From: Devosia sp. RR2S18
Lineage (GTDB): Bacteria; Pseudomonadota; Alphaproteobacteria; Rhizobiales; Devosiaceae
NCBI RefSeq assembly: GCF_030177755.1
Contig: NZ_CP126539.1
Location: 1,822,001-1,886,000, forward strand
Direction of reading: 5' to 3'
Length of the DNA stretch: 64,000 bases
The notes below the pieces were generated by a model. It did not search any database and was not told where the DNA came from. It worked only from the letters and a program-made list of their open reading frames with translations. Made by a program: the position numbers and the translations under genes. Positions 43,792-52,158 of the stretch are shown here, piece after piece; the first letter of the stretch is position 1; every line of letters begins with the position of its first letter.

Positions 43792-45561
43792 ATGGCCAAG
43801 ACTGTTTCAGATTTCATGTTTGACCGGCTCACCGAATGGGGCGTCAAGCAGATCTACGGTTTCCCCGGCGATGGCATCAACGGCATACTCAGCGCGCTTG
43901 ATCGGGCCAAGGACCGGTTCAACTTCGTCCAGACGCGGCACGAGGAATCAGCAGCGTTTATGGCTTGCGGCCATGCCAAATACTCCAGCGAACTGGGCGT
44001 GTGCCTTGCTACATCAGGTCCTGGCGCCATTCATCTGCTGAACGGGCTCTATGACGCCAAGCTCGATCACCAGCCGGTGCTCGCCATCGTGGGACAGCAG
44101 GCCCGCGCAGCTCTAGGCGGCCACTACCAGCAGGAAGTCGATCTCAAGAACCTCTTCAAGGACGTGGCCTCCGAATACGTGGAGGTCTGCATGGACCCGA
44201 CGCAGATGCGGCACCTCGTAGACCGCGCTGTTCGTATTGCGATCTCGATGCGCACCGTCACCTGCATCATCGTGCCTAACGATGTGCAGGAGCTCGACGC
44301 CGTCGAGACGCCGCCGCGCAAACATGGCACGATTCATTCCGGGGTTGGCTATCGGGCTCCACGCGTGGTTCCCGAAAAGGTAGATCTCCAGGAAGCTGCC
44401 AACATCCTCAACAATGGCGAGAAGGTCGCCATGCTTGTGGGGGCCGGCGCGCTCGGCGCGACTGATCAGGTTATCGAAGTCGCCGAAGTGCTTGGCGCAG
44501 GCATTGCCAAAGCTCTCCTCGGGCGTGCAGCCGTTCCCGACGATCTGCCCTTCGTGACCGGTCAAATGGGCCTTCTGGGCACCAAACCTTCTGACCAGAT
44601 GATGCAGAATTGCGATACCCTGCTGATGGTGGGCACGAGCTTCCCATACTCAGAGTTCCTGCCCAAGGAAGGGCAAGCCAAGGCGGTTCAGATCGACATC
44701 GACCCGCGCATGCTGTCGCTCCGCTATCCCATCGACGTCAACCTCGTGGGCGACTCGGCTGCGACCTTGCAGACCCTGCTGCCGCTCCTCCGGCGGAAGG
44801 AAGATCGCTCCTGGCGCCAGGATATCGAAAAGCAAGTCGCCGACTGGTGGGACGACGTCGATAAACGCTCCGAACTGGAAGCCGACCCGATCAACCCCGA
44901 ATTCCTGTTCCGTGAACTGTCGCCCCGATTGCCCGACAATGCAATTATCAGCGCGGACTCCGGTACATCGGCGAACTGGTTCGCCCGCGCTCTCAAGCTG
45001 CGCCGCGGCATGATGGCGTCTCTCTCGGGCAATCTCGCTACCATGTGTCCCGGCGTACCCTACGCGACGGCAGCCAAATTCGCGCATCCTGATCGAGTGT
45101 CCATCGCGTTTGTCGGGGATGGCGCCATGCAGATGTTGGGGATCAATGGCCTCATCACAGTCGCCAAGTACTGGCAGCAGTGGAGTGACCCTCGCCTGGT
45201 GATTGCGGTCCTGAACAATCACGACCTAGCCCAGGTGACCTGGGAGCAGCGGGCACTGGCCGGTTCGCGCAAGACCGAGCTGACCCAGAACGTGCCAGAC
45301 TTCTCCTATGCGAGCTACGCCGAGTCTCTGGGTCTGCGCGGCATCAAGGTCGACAAGCCCGAGCAGGTTGGCCGTGCCTGGGATCAAGCCCTATCGTCGG
45401 ATCGGCCTTGTGTAATCGACGCTCGAGTGGATGCGAACGTCCCAACCCTGCCGCCCCACATCAGCTTCGATCAGGCCAAGAGCTATGCAACGGCGCTCAC
45501 CAAAGGCGATCCCAATGCCGGAGCCATCGTGTGGCAAACGCTCAAACGGGTGTTCACCTAG
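43792..45561 (+). CDS. ThDP-dependent enzyme, pyruvate oxidase/dehydrogenase (cytochrome) type
   Basis: This 589-residue enzyme has three thiamine-diphosphate domains. The catalytic glutamate lies in RHEESAAFMA (about residues 50-59), the central FAD/cofactor domain spans about 190-330, and the ThDP motif GDGAMQMLGINGL...NNHDLAQ lies near 442-475. It is closest in layout to PoxB-type pyruvate:quinone oxidoreductases, but acetolactate-synthase-like and oxalyl/sulfo-substrate relatives share these motifs. The ATG at 43792 follows GGAGGAAAAGACG. Together with the preceding flavoprotein it suggests quinone-linked oxidation of 2-keto and hydroxy acids. Confidence 0.85.
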   Translation: MAKTVSDFMFDRLTEWGVKQIYGFPGDGINGILSALDRAKDRFNFVQTRHEESAAFMACGHAKYSSELGVCLATSGPGAIHLLNGLYDAKLDHQPVLAIVGQQARAALGGHYQQEVDLKNLFKDVASEYVEVCMDPTQMRHLVDRAVRIAISMRTVTCIIVPNDVQELDAVETPPRKHGTIHSGVGYRAPRVVPEKVDLQEAANILNNGEKVAMLVGAGALGATDQVIEVAEVLGAGIAKALLGRAAVPDDLPFVTGQMGLLGTKPSDQMMQNCDTLLMVGTSFPYSEFLPKEGQAKAVQIDIDPRMLSLRYPIDVNLVGDSAATLQTLLPLLRRKEDRSWRQDIEKQVADWWDDVDKRSELEADPINPEFLFRELSPRLPDNAIISADSGTSANWFARALKLRRGMMASLSGNLATMCPGVPYATAAKFAHPDRVSIAFVGDGAMQMLGINGLITVAKYWQQWSDPRLVIAVLNNHDLAQVTWEQRALAGSRKTELTQNVPDFSYASYAESLGLRGIKVDKPEQVGRAWDQALSSDRPCVIDARVDANVPTLPPHISFDQAKSYATALTKGDPNAGAIVWQTLKRVFT

Positions 45562-45808
45562 CAAAGCGGCCGCCAAGGCGGCACCTTGCCCGGCCCATTT
45601 CCCGCGGAGGTTAGTAGGTGTGCTCTTCTGACTTCTTCTTTCAAGCGTGAGGAGAAGGGCTCCAGAGACGCGGGCCGTGTCTGTAAACACAGTTTTGGTG
45701 AGCGTCCAGCTGCCGGTCGGCTCAGTCTACAGCAATGACCAAGAAGGGGTGGCTTGCGGATCGGGAGCTATTGGCGGGCTGATGGCCTAAGCAGCCGCCG
45801 ACCAGGTT
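45562..45808. other. Intergenic region, convergent
   Basis: About 250 bases between the convergent ThDP-enzyme gene and the BigR-like gene. I see no gene and no clear terminator. Confidence 0.4.
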
Positions 45809-46147
45809 TCAGGCGTCGGCTGTTTGAGATGGCGCACAGTAGATCTGATAAAGCGTGCTCAGCACGCGCGTCACCGGCTCGGAGGCCAACCGGTAGTAGA
45901 TCGTCTGCCCCTCCCGTCTGGTCTTCACAAGTCCGAGCGCCCGTAACTTCGAGAGATGTTGCGAAAGAGGGGATTGCTCGAGGCCGACAATCCGGGAGAG
46001 CTCACTGACGCTGCGCTCCTGCTCCAGTAGATTGCAGAGGATCAGGAGACGCTTCGGGTTCGCCATTGCGGTAAGCAGCTGAGCGGCTTCTTCAGCCCGC
46101 GGCTCCAGGTCAGTGATGTTCATGTCGCGACTTCGTTCCGTCTTCAT
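45809..46147 (-). CDS. bigR: ArsR-family sulfide/persulfide-sensing repressor, BigR-like
   Basis: This 112-residue winged-helix regulator matches BigR/SqrR. Recognition segments are ERSVSELSRIVGLEQSPLSQHLSKLRALG. Two cysteines (C38 and C104 with this start) are 66 residues apart, the same spacing as the Cys pair that forms a disulfide or tetrasulfide in BigR (C42/C108). The ATG at 46147 is used; another at 46123 is possible. It is divergent from the YeeE/MBL operon, and a palindrome at 46163-46174 lies between. It should repress the downstream sulfur genes until sulfide builds up. Confidence 0.9.
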   Translation of the reverse strand: MKTERSRDMNITDLEPRAEEAAQLLTAMANPKRLLILCNLLEQERSVSELSRIVGLEQSPLSQHLSKLRALGLVKTRREGQTIYYRLASEPVTRVLSTLYQIYCAPSQTADA

Positions 46148-46162
46148 GCTTGACATATTAGA

Positions 46163-46174
46163 ATATTCGAATAT
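46163..46174. promoter_or_regulatory. Probable BigR operator
   Basis: ATATTCGAATAT is a perfect 12-base palindrome inside a longer AT-rich imperfect repeat (about 46155-46178), immediately upstream of the repressor gene and 67 bases from the divergent YeeE gene. BigR operators are AT-rich palindromes of this kind. Confidence 0.7.
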
Positions 46175-46240
46175 GTTAGGCAACATAATTCGATGGCGGG
46201 TTACCCGAGCCGCGCACACTTCATAGTTCAAGATAGGTCC

Positions 46241-46669
46241 ATGATCACCACTTTCACACCCATTGAGGCGCTGCTCGGCGGCTCAATGATTGGCATCGCT
46301 GCCGTCGCGCTGATGGCCACCCATGGCCGGGTCGCAGGAATGACTGGCATTCTGACCGGCGCAATCATGCCAAACGGCGATTGGGGCTGGCGTGTCGCTT
46401 TCCTCCTGGGTGCAGTTGCCGCTCCTGTTGCCATTCTGCTCCTGACCGGGGGATCTCTGCCGCTGCAAGCGGATCTACCCGCCTGGGCAATCATGCTGGG
46501 TGGTCTCCTGGTCGGCATCGGCGTCACCTTTGGTGGCGGTTGCACCTCGGGGCACGGCGTCTGTGGCATGGCACGCCTGTCTGTCCGCTCCGTCGTGGCC
46601 ACCCTCACATTTATGCTGACCACATTCGCAACGGTTTTCGTGGTTCGCCACATTCTGGGAGGCTTCTGA
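46241..46669 (+). CDS. YeeE/YedE-family sulfur transporter, first half (PmpA-like)
   Basis: This 142-residue membrane protein has about four helices and the family motif GGGCTSGHGVCGMARLSVRS (about residues 103-122), with the conserved cysteines thought to guide sulfur species. It is half of a YeeE/YedE channel whose second half is the next gene. Such pairs sit next to BigR and Blh in rhizobia. The ATG at 46241 starts the first helix. The stop overlaps the next ATG by one base (TGATG). Confidence 0.88.
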   Translation: MITTFTPIEALLGGSMIGIAAVALMATHGRVAGMTGILTGAIMPNGDWGWRVAFLLGAVAAPVAILLLTGGSLPLQADLPAWAIMLGGLLVGIGVTFGGGCTSGHGVCGMARLSVRSVVATLTFMLTTFATVFVVRHILGGF

Positions 46670-47106
46670 TGCTCCGCAATCTCGCTGCAGCACTTATCGG
46701 CCTAGTCTTTGGAGCTGGCATTGCCATCTCGGGCATGGCCAACCCGGCCAAGGTGCTAAATTTCTTCGACGTTTTCGGCACATGGGACCCGAGCCTGTTG
46801 TTGGTCATGGGCTCGGCCCTGACCGTAACCTTCATCGGCTACCGGTTTGTGCTCAGGCGGCCCACTCCGATGTTCGACGGCAGGTTTCATCTCCCCGCCA
46901 AACGCGACCTCGACCTGCCGCTCATCGGCGGCTCGATCCTGTTCGGCATTGGCTGGGGAATTGCCGGCTTCTGTCCTGGTGGCGCTATCCCGGCGCTCGG
47001 TTCAGGCGAGCCCAGCCCCCTTATCTTTGTGGCCGCGATGATTGGCGGCATCCTCCTGGCCAACGGCCTGAGGGCGGTATCCGCTCGCCGTCAATCGCTG
47101 GCCTGA
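46669..47106 (+). CDS. YeeE/YedE-family sulfur transporter, second half (PmpB-like, DUF6691)
   Basis: This 145-residue membrane protein has four helices, with GLVFGAGIAISGMANPAKVLNFFD (about residues 11-34) and the cysteine motif GIAGFCPGGAIPALGSG (about 99-115). It pairs with the preceding gene to form one transport unit for thiosulfate or another sulfur compound. Translation is coupled through the TGATG overlap. Confidence 0.88.
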   Translation: MLRNLAAALIGLVFGAGIAISGMANPAKVLNFFDVFGTWDPSLLLVMGSALTVTFIGYRFVLRRPTPMFDGRFHLPAKRDLDLPLIGGSILFGIGWGIAGFCPGGAIPALGSGEPSPLIFVAAMIGGILLANGLRAVSARRQSLA

Positions 47107-47130
47107 TCTCAAACTGGAAAGGAGCTATTC

Positions 47131-48045
47131 ATGTCCAGCCAAGCAATTACCTTCACGCCAGATCTCTCAGTCCGACCTGAAGTGGTGGCATTCTTCGACG
47201 AACCGACCAACACCATCAGCTATATCGTCAAGGACCCACAGTCCGATGCCTGTGCCGTGATCGATTCCGTCATGGACTTCGATTACGCGTCCGGCACCAT
47301 CGCATACGAAGGTGCCGACAGGATCATCGCCCACATTCGTGACAATGGGTGGAAGCTCGAATGGCTGATCGAGACCCATGTCCACGCCGATCACCTTTCT
47401 GCCGCGCCGTACATCCAGTCCAAGCTGGGTGGCAAGCTCGGCATTGGTGACCAGATCTGCGACGTGCAGGACACCTTCGGCAAGATCTTCAACGAAGGCA
47501 CCGAGTTCCAACGGGACGGGTCGCAGTTCGACCAGCTCTTCAAGGACGGGGATAGCTACCAGATCGGCACCATGACCGCATACACCCTGTTCACGCCCGG
47601 ACACACTCCGGCAGACATGGTGCATGTGATTGGCAATGCCGCCTTTGTTGGTGACACCCTTTTCATGCCGGATGGCGGTTCGGCACGTGCCGACTTTCCA
47701 GGTGGCGACGCTCGTACCCTCTACCAGTCCATTCAGCGACTGCTGACGCTCCCCGGCGAAGTGCGGCTCTTCATGTGCCACGATTACGGTCCCAATGGTC
47801 GCGACATCCAGTGGGAGACCACTGTTGCCGAGGAACGGGATCACAACATTCATGTGGGCCACGGCACCTCTGAGGACGAATTCGTCCGGATGCGCGAGGA
47901 GCGGGACAGCACTCTGTCCATGCCCAAGCTGATCATTCCCTCCCTGCAGGTGAACATGCGGGCAGGGCAGCTGCCGCCAGCCGAAGACGACGGCAAGACC
48001 TACCTCAAAGTGCCCATCAATGGGCTCAGCTCCTCAAAGGAATAG
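47131..48045 (+). CDS. MBL-fold hydrolase, ETHE1/Blh-type persulfide dioxygenase
   Basis: This 304-residue metallo-beta-lactamase-fold protein has the metal motif HVHADH at 83-88, a further histidine in FTPGHTPADM near 171, an aspartate in FVGDTLF and a histidine in CHDYG near 213. The layout matches Blh/ETHE1-like enzymes that oxidise glutathione persulfide. In BigR operons Blh is often fused to a DUF442 phosphatase-like domain; here that domain is the next, broken gene. AAAGGAGC precedes the ATG. It should act in sulfide detoxification under BigR control. Confidence 0.9.
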   Translation: MSSQAITFTPDLSVRPEVVAFFDEPTNTISYIVKDPQSDACAVIDSVMDFDYASGTIAYEGADRIIAHIRDNGWKLEWLIETHVHADHLSAAPYIQSKLGGKLGIGDQICDVQDTFGKIFNEGTEFQRDGSQFDQLFKDGDSYQIGTMTAYTLFTPGHTPADMVHVIGNAAFVGDTLFMPDGGSARADFPGGDARTLYQSIQRLLTLPGEVRLFMCHDYGPNGRDIQWETTVAEERDHNIHVGHGTSEDEFVRMREERDSTLSMPKLIIPSLQVNMRAGQLPPAEDDGKTYLKVPINGLSSSKE

Positions 48046-48051
48046 TCCATC

Positions 48052-48375
48052 ATGGTCATTCGCAAGATCGACGAGCAGTTTGCTCAAAGCCCTCAGATCT
48101 AGCCTGATGACATCAGGCTGATTGCTGACGCGGGTTACAAGGGCATCGTTTGTGCCCGTCCGGACAACGAGGACCCCGGTCAGCCGTCCTTCAGCCAGAT
48201 TGCTGAAGTCGCAGAGCGGTTCGGCCTCAAGGCCTTCCACATCCCGGTGTCCGGCCAACTTACCGAGGGCCAGCTCATCCGCTTCGAGCAGGCCCGCTTC
48301 GAAACCGCGGGCCCGATCCTGGGCTACTGCCGCTCCGGTGGCCGGGCTGGCAGCCTCTACGCCGCGACGCTCTGA
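48052..48375 (+). pseudogene. DUF442 (TIGR01244) sulfur-transferase-like gene with an in-frame stop
   Basis: A 108-codon frame starts at ATG 48052, 6 bases after the MBL stop. It encodes the DUF442 fold (IRKIDEQFAQSPQI, then DIRLIADAGYKGIVCARPDNED, FHIPVSGQLTEGQ and the catalytic loop GYCRSGGRAG). Codon 17 is TAG at 48100-48102, where the family has a serine or threonine. The rest of the frame is undamaged, so the change is recent, or it is a sequencing error. The C-terminal end is also a little short. Confidence 0.85.
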
Positions 48376-48388
48376 CTGAAAGCTCCCC

Positions 48389-49174
48389 ATGTTCCTCGAA
48401 CCCCTACAATACCTGCTGGGCGCTCTGTCCGGCGGACTGGTCGGCTTTACGCTGGGCCTCTTCGGTGGTGGTGGCTCAATCCTTGCCGTGCCCTTGATGG
48501 TCTATGTGGTAGGGGTGCCAGTCGCCCATATCGCCATAGGCACAAGTGCGTTTGCTGTGGCAGCCAATGCTGCCAGTAATCTGGTCACCCACGCCCGCAA
48601 GGGCAACGTGATCTGGCGCTGTGCCCTGATGTACACGGTGGCCGGGATCGCAGGCGCTTTTCTGGGGTCTCTACTCGGCAAAGCGATGGAAGGTGATAAA
48701 CTGCTGTTCCTGTTTGCCATCCTCATGCTGGTAGTGGGCGTGCTGATGTTCCGGGGGCGTAGCGATCCGGGTGTCGAAGGGGCAACCTGCAACAGGGAAA
48801 AAGCACCCAAGGTCCTTGGCTTTGGCGGGCTCACGGGCGCCTTCTCCGGCTTCTTTGGTATTGGTGGCGGCTTTCTGATTGTTCCAGGACTGGTCGCTTC
48901 CACGGGCATGCCCATCCTCAATGCCATCGGCTCCTCCCTCGTCGCCGTCACAGCCTTCGGGCTCACGACTGCTCTGAGCTATGCCCTCTCGGGTCTGGTG
49001 GACTGGCCTCTGGCGGCAGTGTTCATCGGCGGCGGGGTGCTTGGGGGGCTGGTGGGAGCCCGAGTTGCTGGGCTGCTGGCACGCCAAAAAGGACTACTGA
49101 ACACCGCTTTCGCCGGCCTCATCATCCTGGTTGCCCTCTATATGGCTATCCAAACCGCTACCGCCTTCATCTGA
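48389..49174 (+). CDS. TauE/SafE-family anion exporter
   Basis: This 261-residue membrane protein has about eight helices and the two inverted half-repeats of TauE/SafE, each with a GIGGGFLIVP-like segment (LFGGGGSILAVPLMVYVVG near residue 25; FFGIGGGFLIVPGLVASTGMP near 154). It probably exports sulfite or related anions made by persulfide oxidation. It lies 13 bases after the DUF442 frame in the BigR-controlled operon. Confidence 0.9.
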   Translation: MFLEPLQYLLGALSGGLVGFTLGLFGGGGSILAVPLMVYVVGVPVAHIAIGTSAFAVAANAASNLVTHARKGNVIWRCALMYTVAGIAGAFLGSLLGKAMEGDKLLFLFAILMLVVGVLMFRGRSDPGVEGATCNREKAPKVLGFGGLTGAFSGFFGIGGGFLIVPGLVASTGMPILNAIGSSLVAVTAFGLTTALSYALSGLVDWPLAAVFIGGGVLGGLVGARVAGLLARQKGLLNTAFAGLIILVALYMAIQTATAFI

Positions 49175-49189
49175 AGAGGAGAATGATCC

Positions 49190-49582
49190 ATGTACACCTT
49201 TGACAAACAGCTTGATGGCCTCACGTTCGCGGCCGCGGCCGCGGTCACGCGCACAAAACAAGTGCTTGCAGATCATGGCTTTGGCGTGCTCACCGAAATC
49301 GATGTCCAGAAGACCATGAAGACCAAATTGGATGCGGACATGCCAGGCTATATGATCCTGGGTGCCTGCAATCCGAAGATGGCGTTCGAAGCATTGAAGC
49401 TCGAGCCTCGCGTGGGAGCGATGCTGCCGTGCAACGTGATCGTGCGGGAACAGGGTGGTGGTACGGTCGAAGTCAGCGCCATTGATCCCGTGGCTTCCAT
49501 GAGTGCCATCGACAATGCGGACCTCCACGCCGTCGCCGGCAAGGTTCAGACCATGCTGTCTGACGTGGTGAAGGCGCTCTGA
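49190..49582 (+). CDS. DUF302-domain protein
   Basis: This 130-residue protein is one DUF302 domain: FAAAAAVTRTKQVLADHGFGVLTEIDV, then GYMILGACNPKMAFEALKLEPRVGAMLPCNVIVRE with its conserved cysteines. The function is unknown; the domain often occurs with sulfur and thiol metabolism. GAAGAGGAGAATG precedes the ATG. It ends the BigR-linked operon and a hairpin follows. Confidence 0.88.
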   Translation: MYTFDKQLDGLTFAAAAAVTRTKQVLADHGFGVLTEIDVQKTMKTKLDADMPGYMILGACNPKMAFEALKLEPRVGAMLPCNVIVREQGGGTVEVSAIDPVASMSAIDNADLHAVAGKVQTMLSDVVKAL

Positions 49583-49592
49583 GATCCTTACG

Positions 49593-49624
49593 GCAGTAGG
49601 GCCGGGACGGTTCCGACCCTCTGC
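49593..49624. terminator. Hairpin between convergent genes
   Basis: GCAG plus AGGGCCGG pairs with CCGACCCT plus CTGC, with one G-T pair and a bulge, between the DUF302 stop and the convergent L,D-transpeptidase stop. It could serve as a bidirectional terminator, though T-runs are poor. Confidence 0.45.
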
Positions 49625-49631
49625 CCTCGCT

Positions 49632-50312
49632 CTATTGCAGGACGACTATGGGCGCTCCCCAGGTCACCCTTTCATAAAGATCGATGACATCCTGGAACAG
49701 CAGCCGTACGCAGCCACTCGATACGGCTTGACCGATGGAGCGGGCATCCATGTTCCCGTGCAGGCGGTAGAGGGTGTCGCGGTTGCCTTGGTGGATATAG
49801 AGCGCCCGTGGCCCTAGGGGGTTGTCTAACCCTGGACCCATGCCGTTCCGGTACTGTTCGAGCTCAGGCTCCCGGTCGATCATGTCAGAAGGTGGGGTCC
49901 AGGTCGGCCATTCGCGGCCATAGGCAATGTGGCCTCGGCCTTCCCAGGCAAAGCCCTCGCGTCCAATGCCCACGCCATAGCGCATGGCCCGGTCATTCGC
50001 CATCGTCCAATAAAGGAACCGGTTCGGGGTATCGACCACCACAACCCCAGCCCTTTCGCCGGTGGGGTTCTCGACTTCGCGTCGCCAGTAGATTGGATCG
50101 ACAAGATCTATGCGGGCCGCTGGGATGAGGAAGCGTTCGTCCGGAATGGCGGCGTACATGGCCAGGTATTCAGGAGGAATGGATGGTGGAGGGGGAGCCA
50201 CAGCAGTAGTCACTGGTGGTATAGTGGTCGTCGTGCAGCCGGCAAGAGCCAGAGCGGCAAGGCTGGAAGTGCCCAGCATCATGTGCCGGCGTGAGATGGG
50301 TGTTGAATGCAT
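49632..50312 (-). CDS. L,D-transpeptidase (YkuD domain), Tat/lipoprotein leader
   Basis: This 226-residue protein has a leader with both an arginine pair (SRRHMMLG) and a lipobox (LAGC, Cys25), so it is probably a membrane-anchored lipoprotein. The YkuD catalytic motif is in YRLHGNMDARSIGQAVSSGCVRL, with the nucleophilic cysteine near residue 203. These enzymes form 3-3 cross-links or attach proteins to peptidoglycan. The ATG at 50312 is used. It stands alone, convergent with the DUF302 gene. Confidence 0.92.
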   Translation of the reverse strand: MHSTPISRRHMMLGTSSLAALALAGCTTTTIPPVTTAVAPPPPSIPPEYLAMYAAIPDERFLIPAARIDLVDPIYWRREVENPTGERAGVVVVDTPNRFLYWTMANDRAMRYGVGIGREGFAWEGRGHIAYGREWPTWTPPSDMIDREPELEQYRNGMGPGLDNPLGPRALYIHQGNRDTLYRLHGNMDARSIGQAVSSGCVRLLFQDVIDLYERVTWGAPIVVLQ

Positions 50313-50386
50313 GTCTTTGCAGCCTGTGTGGGCTGCCTCTCAGGGATACGGATCAGGGTGTTACCGGCTTGCAGGCGCCGGCGTCC

Positions 50387-50728
50387 TTACGTGGCTTGTG
50401 GTGGCCGGAACCGCCCCTCGTTTGCCAGACCGGCAACCCCAATTGCATCCAGTTTAGTGAAGGTTGCGACTTGCGGCTCGAATGTGCAGCCCACCGGCAG
50501 CGGCAGGACACAGGTCGGCTGCTGACAGGGGATCGCATGCCCTTTGACCTTCTTGGGGCAGGGCCTGAAAGCCGGAGCCTTCTGGAACAATGCGTCCGCC
50601 TCCGCGCAGACATCCTGATCAGCAACTGTCCAGAACTGCCCAGTTGCCGCACTTATAGCCATCGTCGGTCCGGACAGGGAGATCAAGCCAAAAAGCGCGA
50701 CAACGATAAAGATCAAGAGTCGATTCAT
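50387..50728 (-). CDS. Hypothetical exported protein
   Basis: This 113-residue protein has a clear signal peptide (LLIFIVVALFGLISLSGPT, cleaved near AISA). The mature part has five cysteines (in DVCAEAD, FRPCPKK, IPCQQPTC and VGCTFEP). I do not recognise a family. The even cysteine-rich pattern suggests a disulfide-bonded periplasmic protein. It lies upstream of, and on the same strand as, the L,D-transpeptidase, 74 bases away. Confidence 0.55.
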   Translation of the reverse strand: MNRLLIFIVVALFGLISLSGPTMAISAATGQFWTVADQDVCAEADALFQKAPAFRPCPKKVKGHAIPCQQPTCVLPLPVGCTFEPQVATFTKLDAIGVAGLANEGRFRPPQAT

Positions 50729-50944
50729 GAGCGATCTCTAATGCGTTCAACGGGGAGATGCGAGGTGCCGCCAGAGAGAGTTCGCGTGCGTTGCACCAGT
50801 ACAACAGCGGCTCGGCCAACCCGTGGTGCGTAGTCCAAGTCCGCAGTACTCGGTGGCTCTCCAAACGCTAGCAAGCGATGCCTATGCTCCCATCCTGCGC
50901 TCCCACTGATGATGGCGGAAGATGAGCATGAGAACGCCCGGAGA

Positions 50945-51607
50945 TCACCCCGCTTTTATCGGGTAACCCACGGCCTTCCACTCGGGAAAGCCTTGGGCCA
51001 TGCGCCTGACCACGTAGCCCCGTGCCCGAAGCGCAGCAACGGCCTCTTGCGAGAGGATGCAGTATGGACCCCGGCAGTAAGCGACGATCTCGCGTGTGGT
51101 CGGCAGCTCCGAAAGCCTCGCCTCCAGTTCACCGGGTTCGATGTTTATGGCACCTGGTAGGTGACCGGCGGAGAACTCGTCGGCCGGGCGGACGTCGAGC
51201 ACCGTCACGCTGTCGCTCTCCATGCGCATCCGCAGTTCGGCTGTCGTTATTGGCTCCAATTCGTCCGGATCAGTGAAGTAGGCGTCGATGATCTCCTGAA
51301 CAGCGCCGATGTTGTGGGCAGCCAAGTTTCGCAATGCGACGACCGCTTCGGTGATCGGCCCATCCTGCAAGCTGTAGATGATGTTCTTGCCGTCCCGCCG
51401 ACCCGCAACCAAGCCGCCTTTGCGGAGCTGCTGCAGGTGTTGAGAGACATTGGCGAAGGGAAGCCCTGTTCGCTGCACCAATCTTTCCACTGGGTGCTCC
51501 CCCTGCGCCAGCAGTTCGAGCAGTTCCAGCCGATGTTCGCTCGCGAGGAGACGGGCCACGGCTGCGAAGTGGCTGTAAAGGGCACGCTTGGGGTTGTCGC
51601 TTGACAT
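50945..51607 (-). CDS. ArsR-family regulator fused to a rhodanese domain
   Basis: This 220-residue protein has an N-terminal winged helix (residues about 10-90: LLELLAQGEHPVERLVQRTGLPFANVSQHLQQLRKGG). A rhodanese domain follows (about 115-215: VLDVRPADEFSAGHLPGAINIEPGELE), with the active-site loop EIVAYCRGPYCILSQEA containing the catalytic cysteine. Such fusions sense sulfur or metal stress and usually control an adjacent transporter. Here the divergent MFS gene is truncated, so its target is lost. Confidence 0.9.
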   Translation of the reverse strand: MSSDNPKRALYSHFAAVARLLASEHRLELLELLAQGEHPVERLVQRTGLPFANVSQHLQQLRKGGLVAGRRDGKNIIYSLQDGPITEAVVALRNLAAHNIGAVQEIIDAYFTDPDELEPITTAELRMRMESDSVTVLDVRPADEFSAGHLPGAINIEPGELEARLSELPTTREIVAYCRGPYCILSQEAVAALRARGYVVRRMAQGFPEWKAVGYPIKAG

Positions 51608-51666
51608 TCCGGCTCCGTCTCATTCAAGTTCGTTGTTGAATGTATTCGAAGGGAGCGAAATCCGCA

Positions 51667-52113
51667 ATGCGTCCGATGCACCGCCAGGTGGCTCTCCTCG
51701 CAACCGCTCAGGCCCTGTTCCAGATTGTCTCAGCGCTGGTAATGACCATAGGCGGGCTTGCCGGCAGCGTCCTTGCTCCCTCTCCGGAATGGGCCACCGT
51801 TCCCATCGCTGCTATGTTCCTGGGAACGGCGGTATCGACTGTCCCGGCCTCGATGTGGATGACCCGAGTAGGCCGCAGGATCGGGTTTGTCACCGGAGCC
51901 GGCCTTGGCGCCCTTGGTGGCCTCTCGGCGGCGGGCATGCTCACCTCGTCTCTGGCCCTCTTGTGCCTGGGCACCTTCCTGGCTGGCGCCTATCAGGGGT
52001 TTGCCCAGTTCTATCGGTTCGCGGCCTCGGAAGTGGCAGAAGGGGACTTCAAGCCACGGGCCATCTCCTTGGTACTCGCCGGAGGCGTTGTGGCGGCGGT
52101 GCTCGGGCCTTTG
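51667..52113 (+). pseudogene. MFS transporter, truncated after about 149 codons
   Basis: The frame begins at ATG 51667 and reads as the first four or five helices of a major facilitator (MHRQVALLATAQALFQIVS, then VGRRIGFVTGAGLGALGG with the loop 2-3 motif). It ends in sense at LGPL (about 52113), where an IS21-like end begins; after that the frame runs into unrelated DNA. Normal members have about 400 residues. It is divergent from the ArsR-rhodanese gene, its expected regulator. Confidence 0.8.
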
Positions 52114-52158
52114 TGTCAATCGGCCCGGAACATTGACCCCTTGTCGGCGTCCAATATT
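52114..52158. mobile_element. Solo end of an IS21-family-like element (scar)
   Basis: The sequence from 52114 begins TGTCAATCGGCCCGGAACAT and continues with TTGACCCC and GGCGTCCAATATT. It resembles the terminal inverted repeat of IS21-family elements as I remember them. No transposase gene is present. It lies exactly where two unrelated genes are both cut, so it looks like the remnant of an insertion followed by deletion. Confidence 0.45.

Noticed and set aside
49220-49245. GCGGCCGC-type simple repeat in the DUF302 gene
   Set aside because: It encodes the alanine run of the DUF302 N-terminus and needs no separate explanation.
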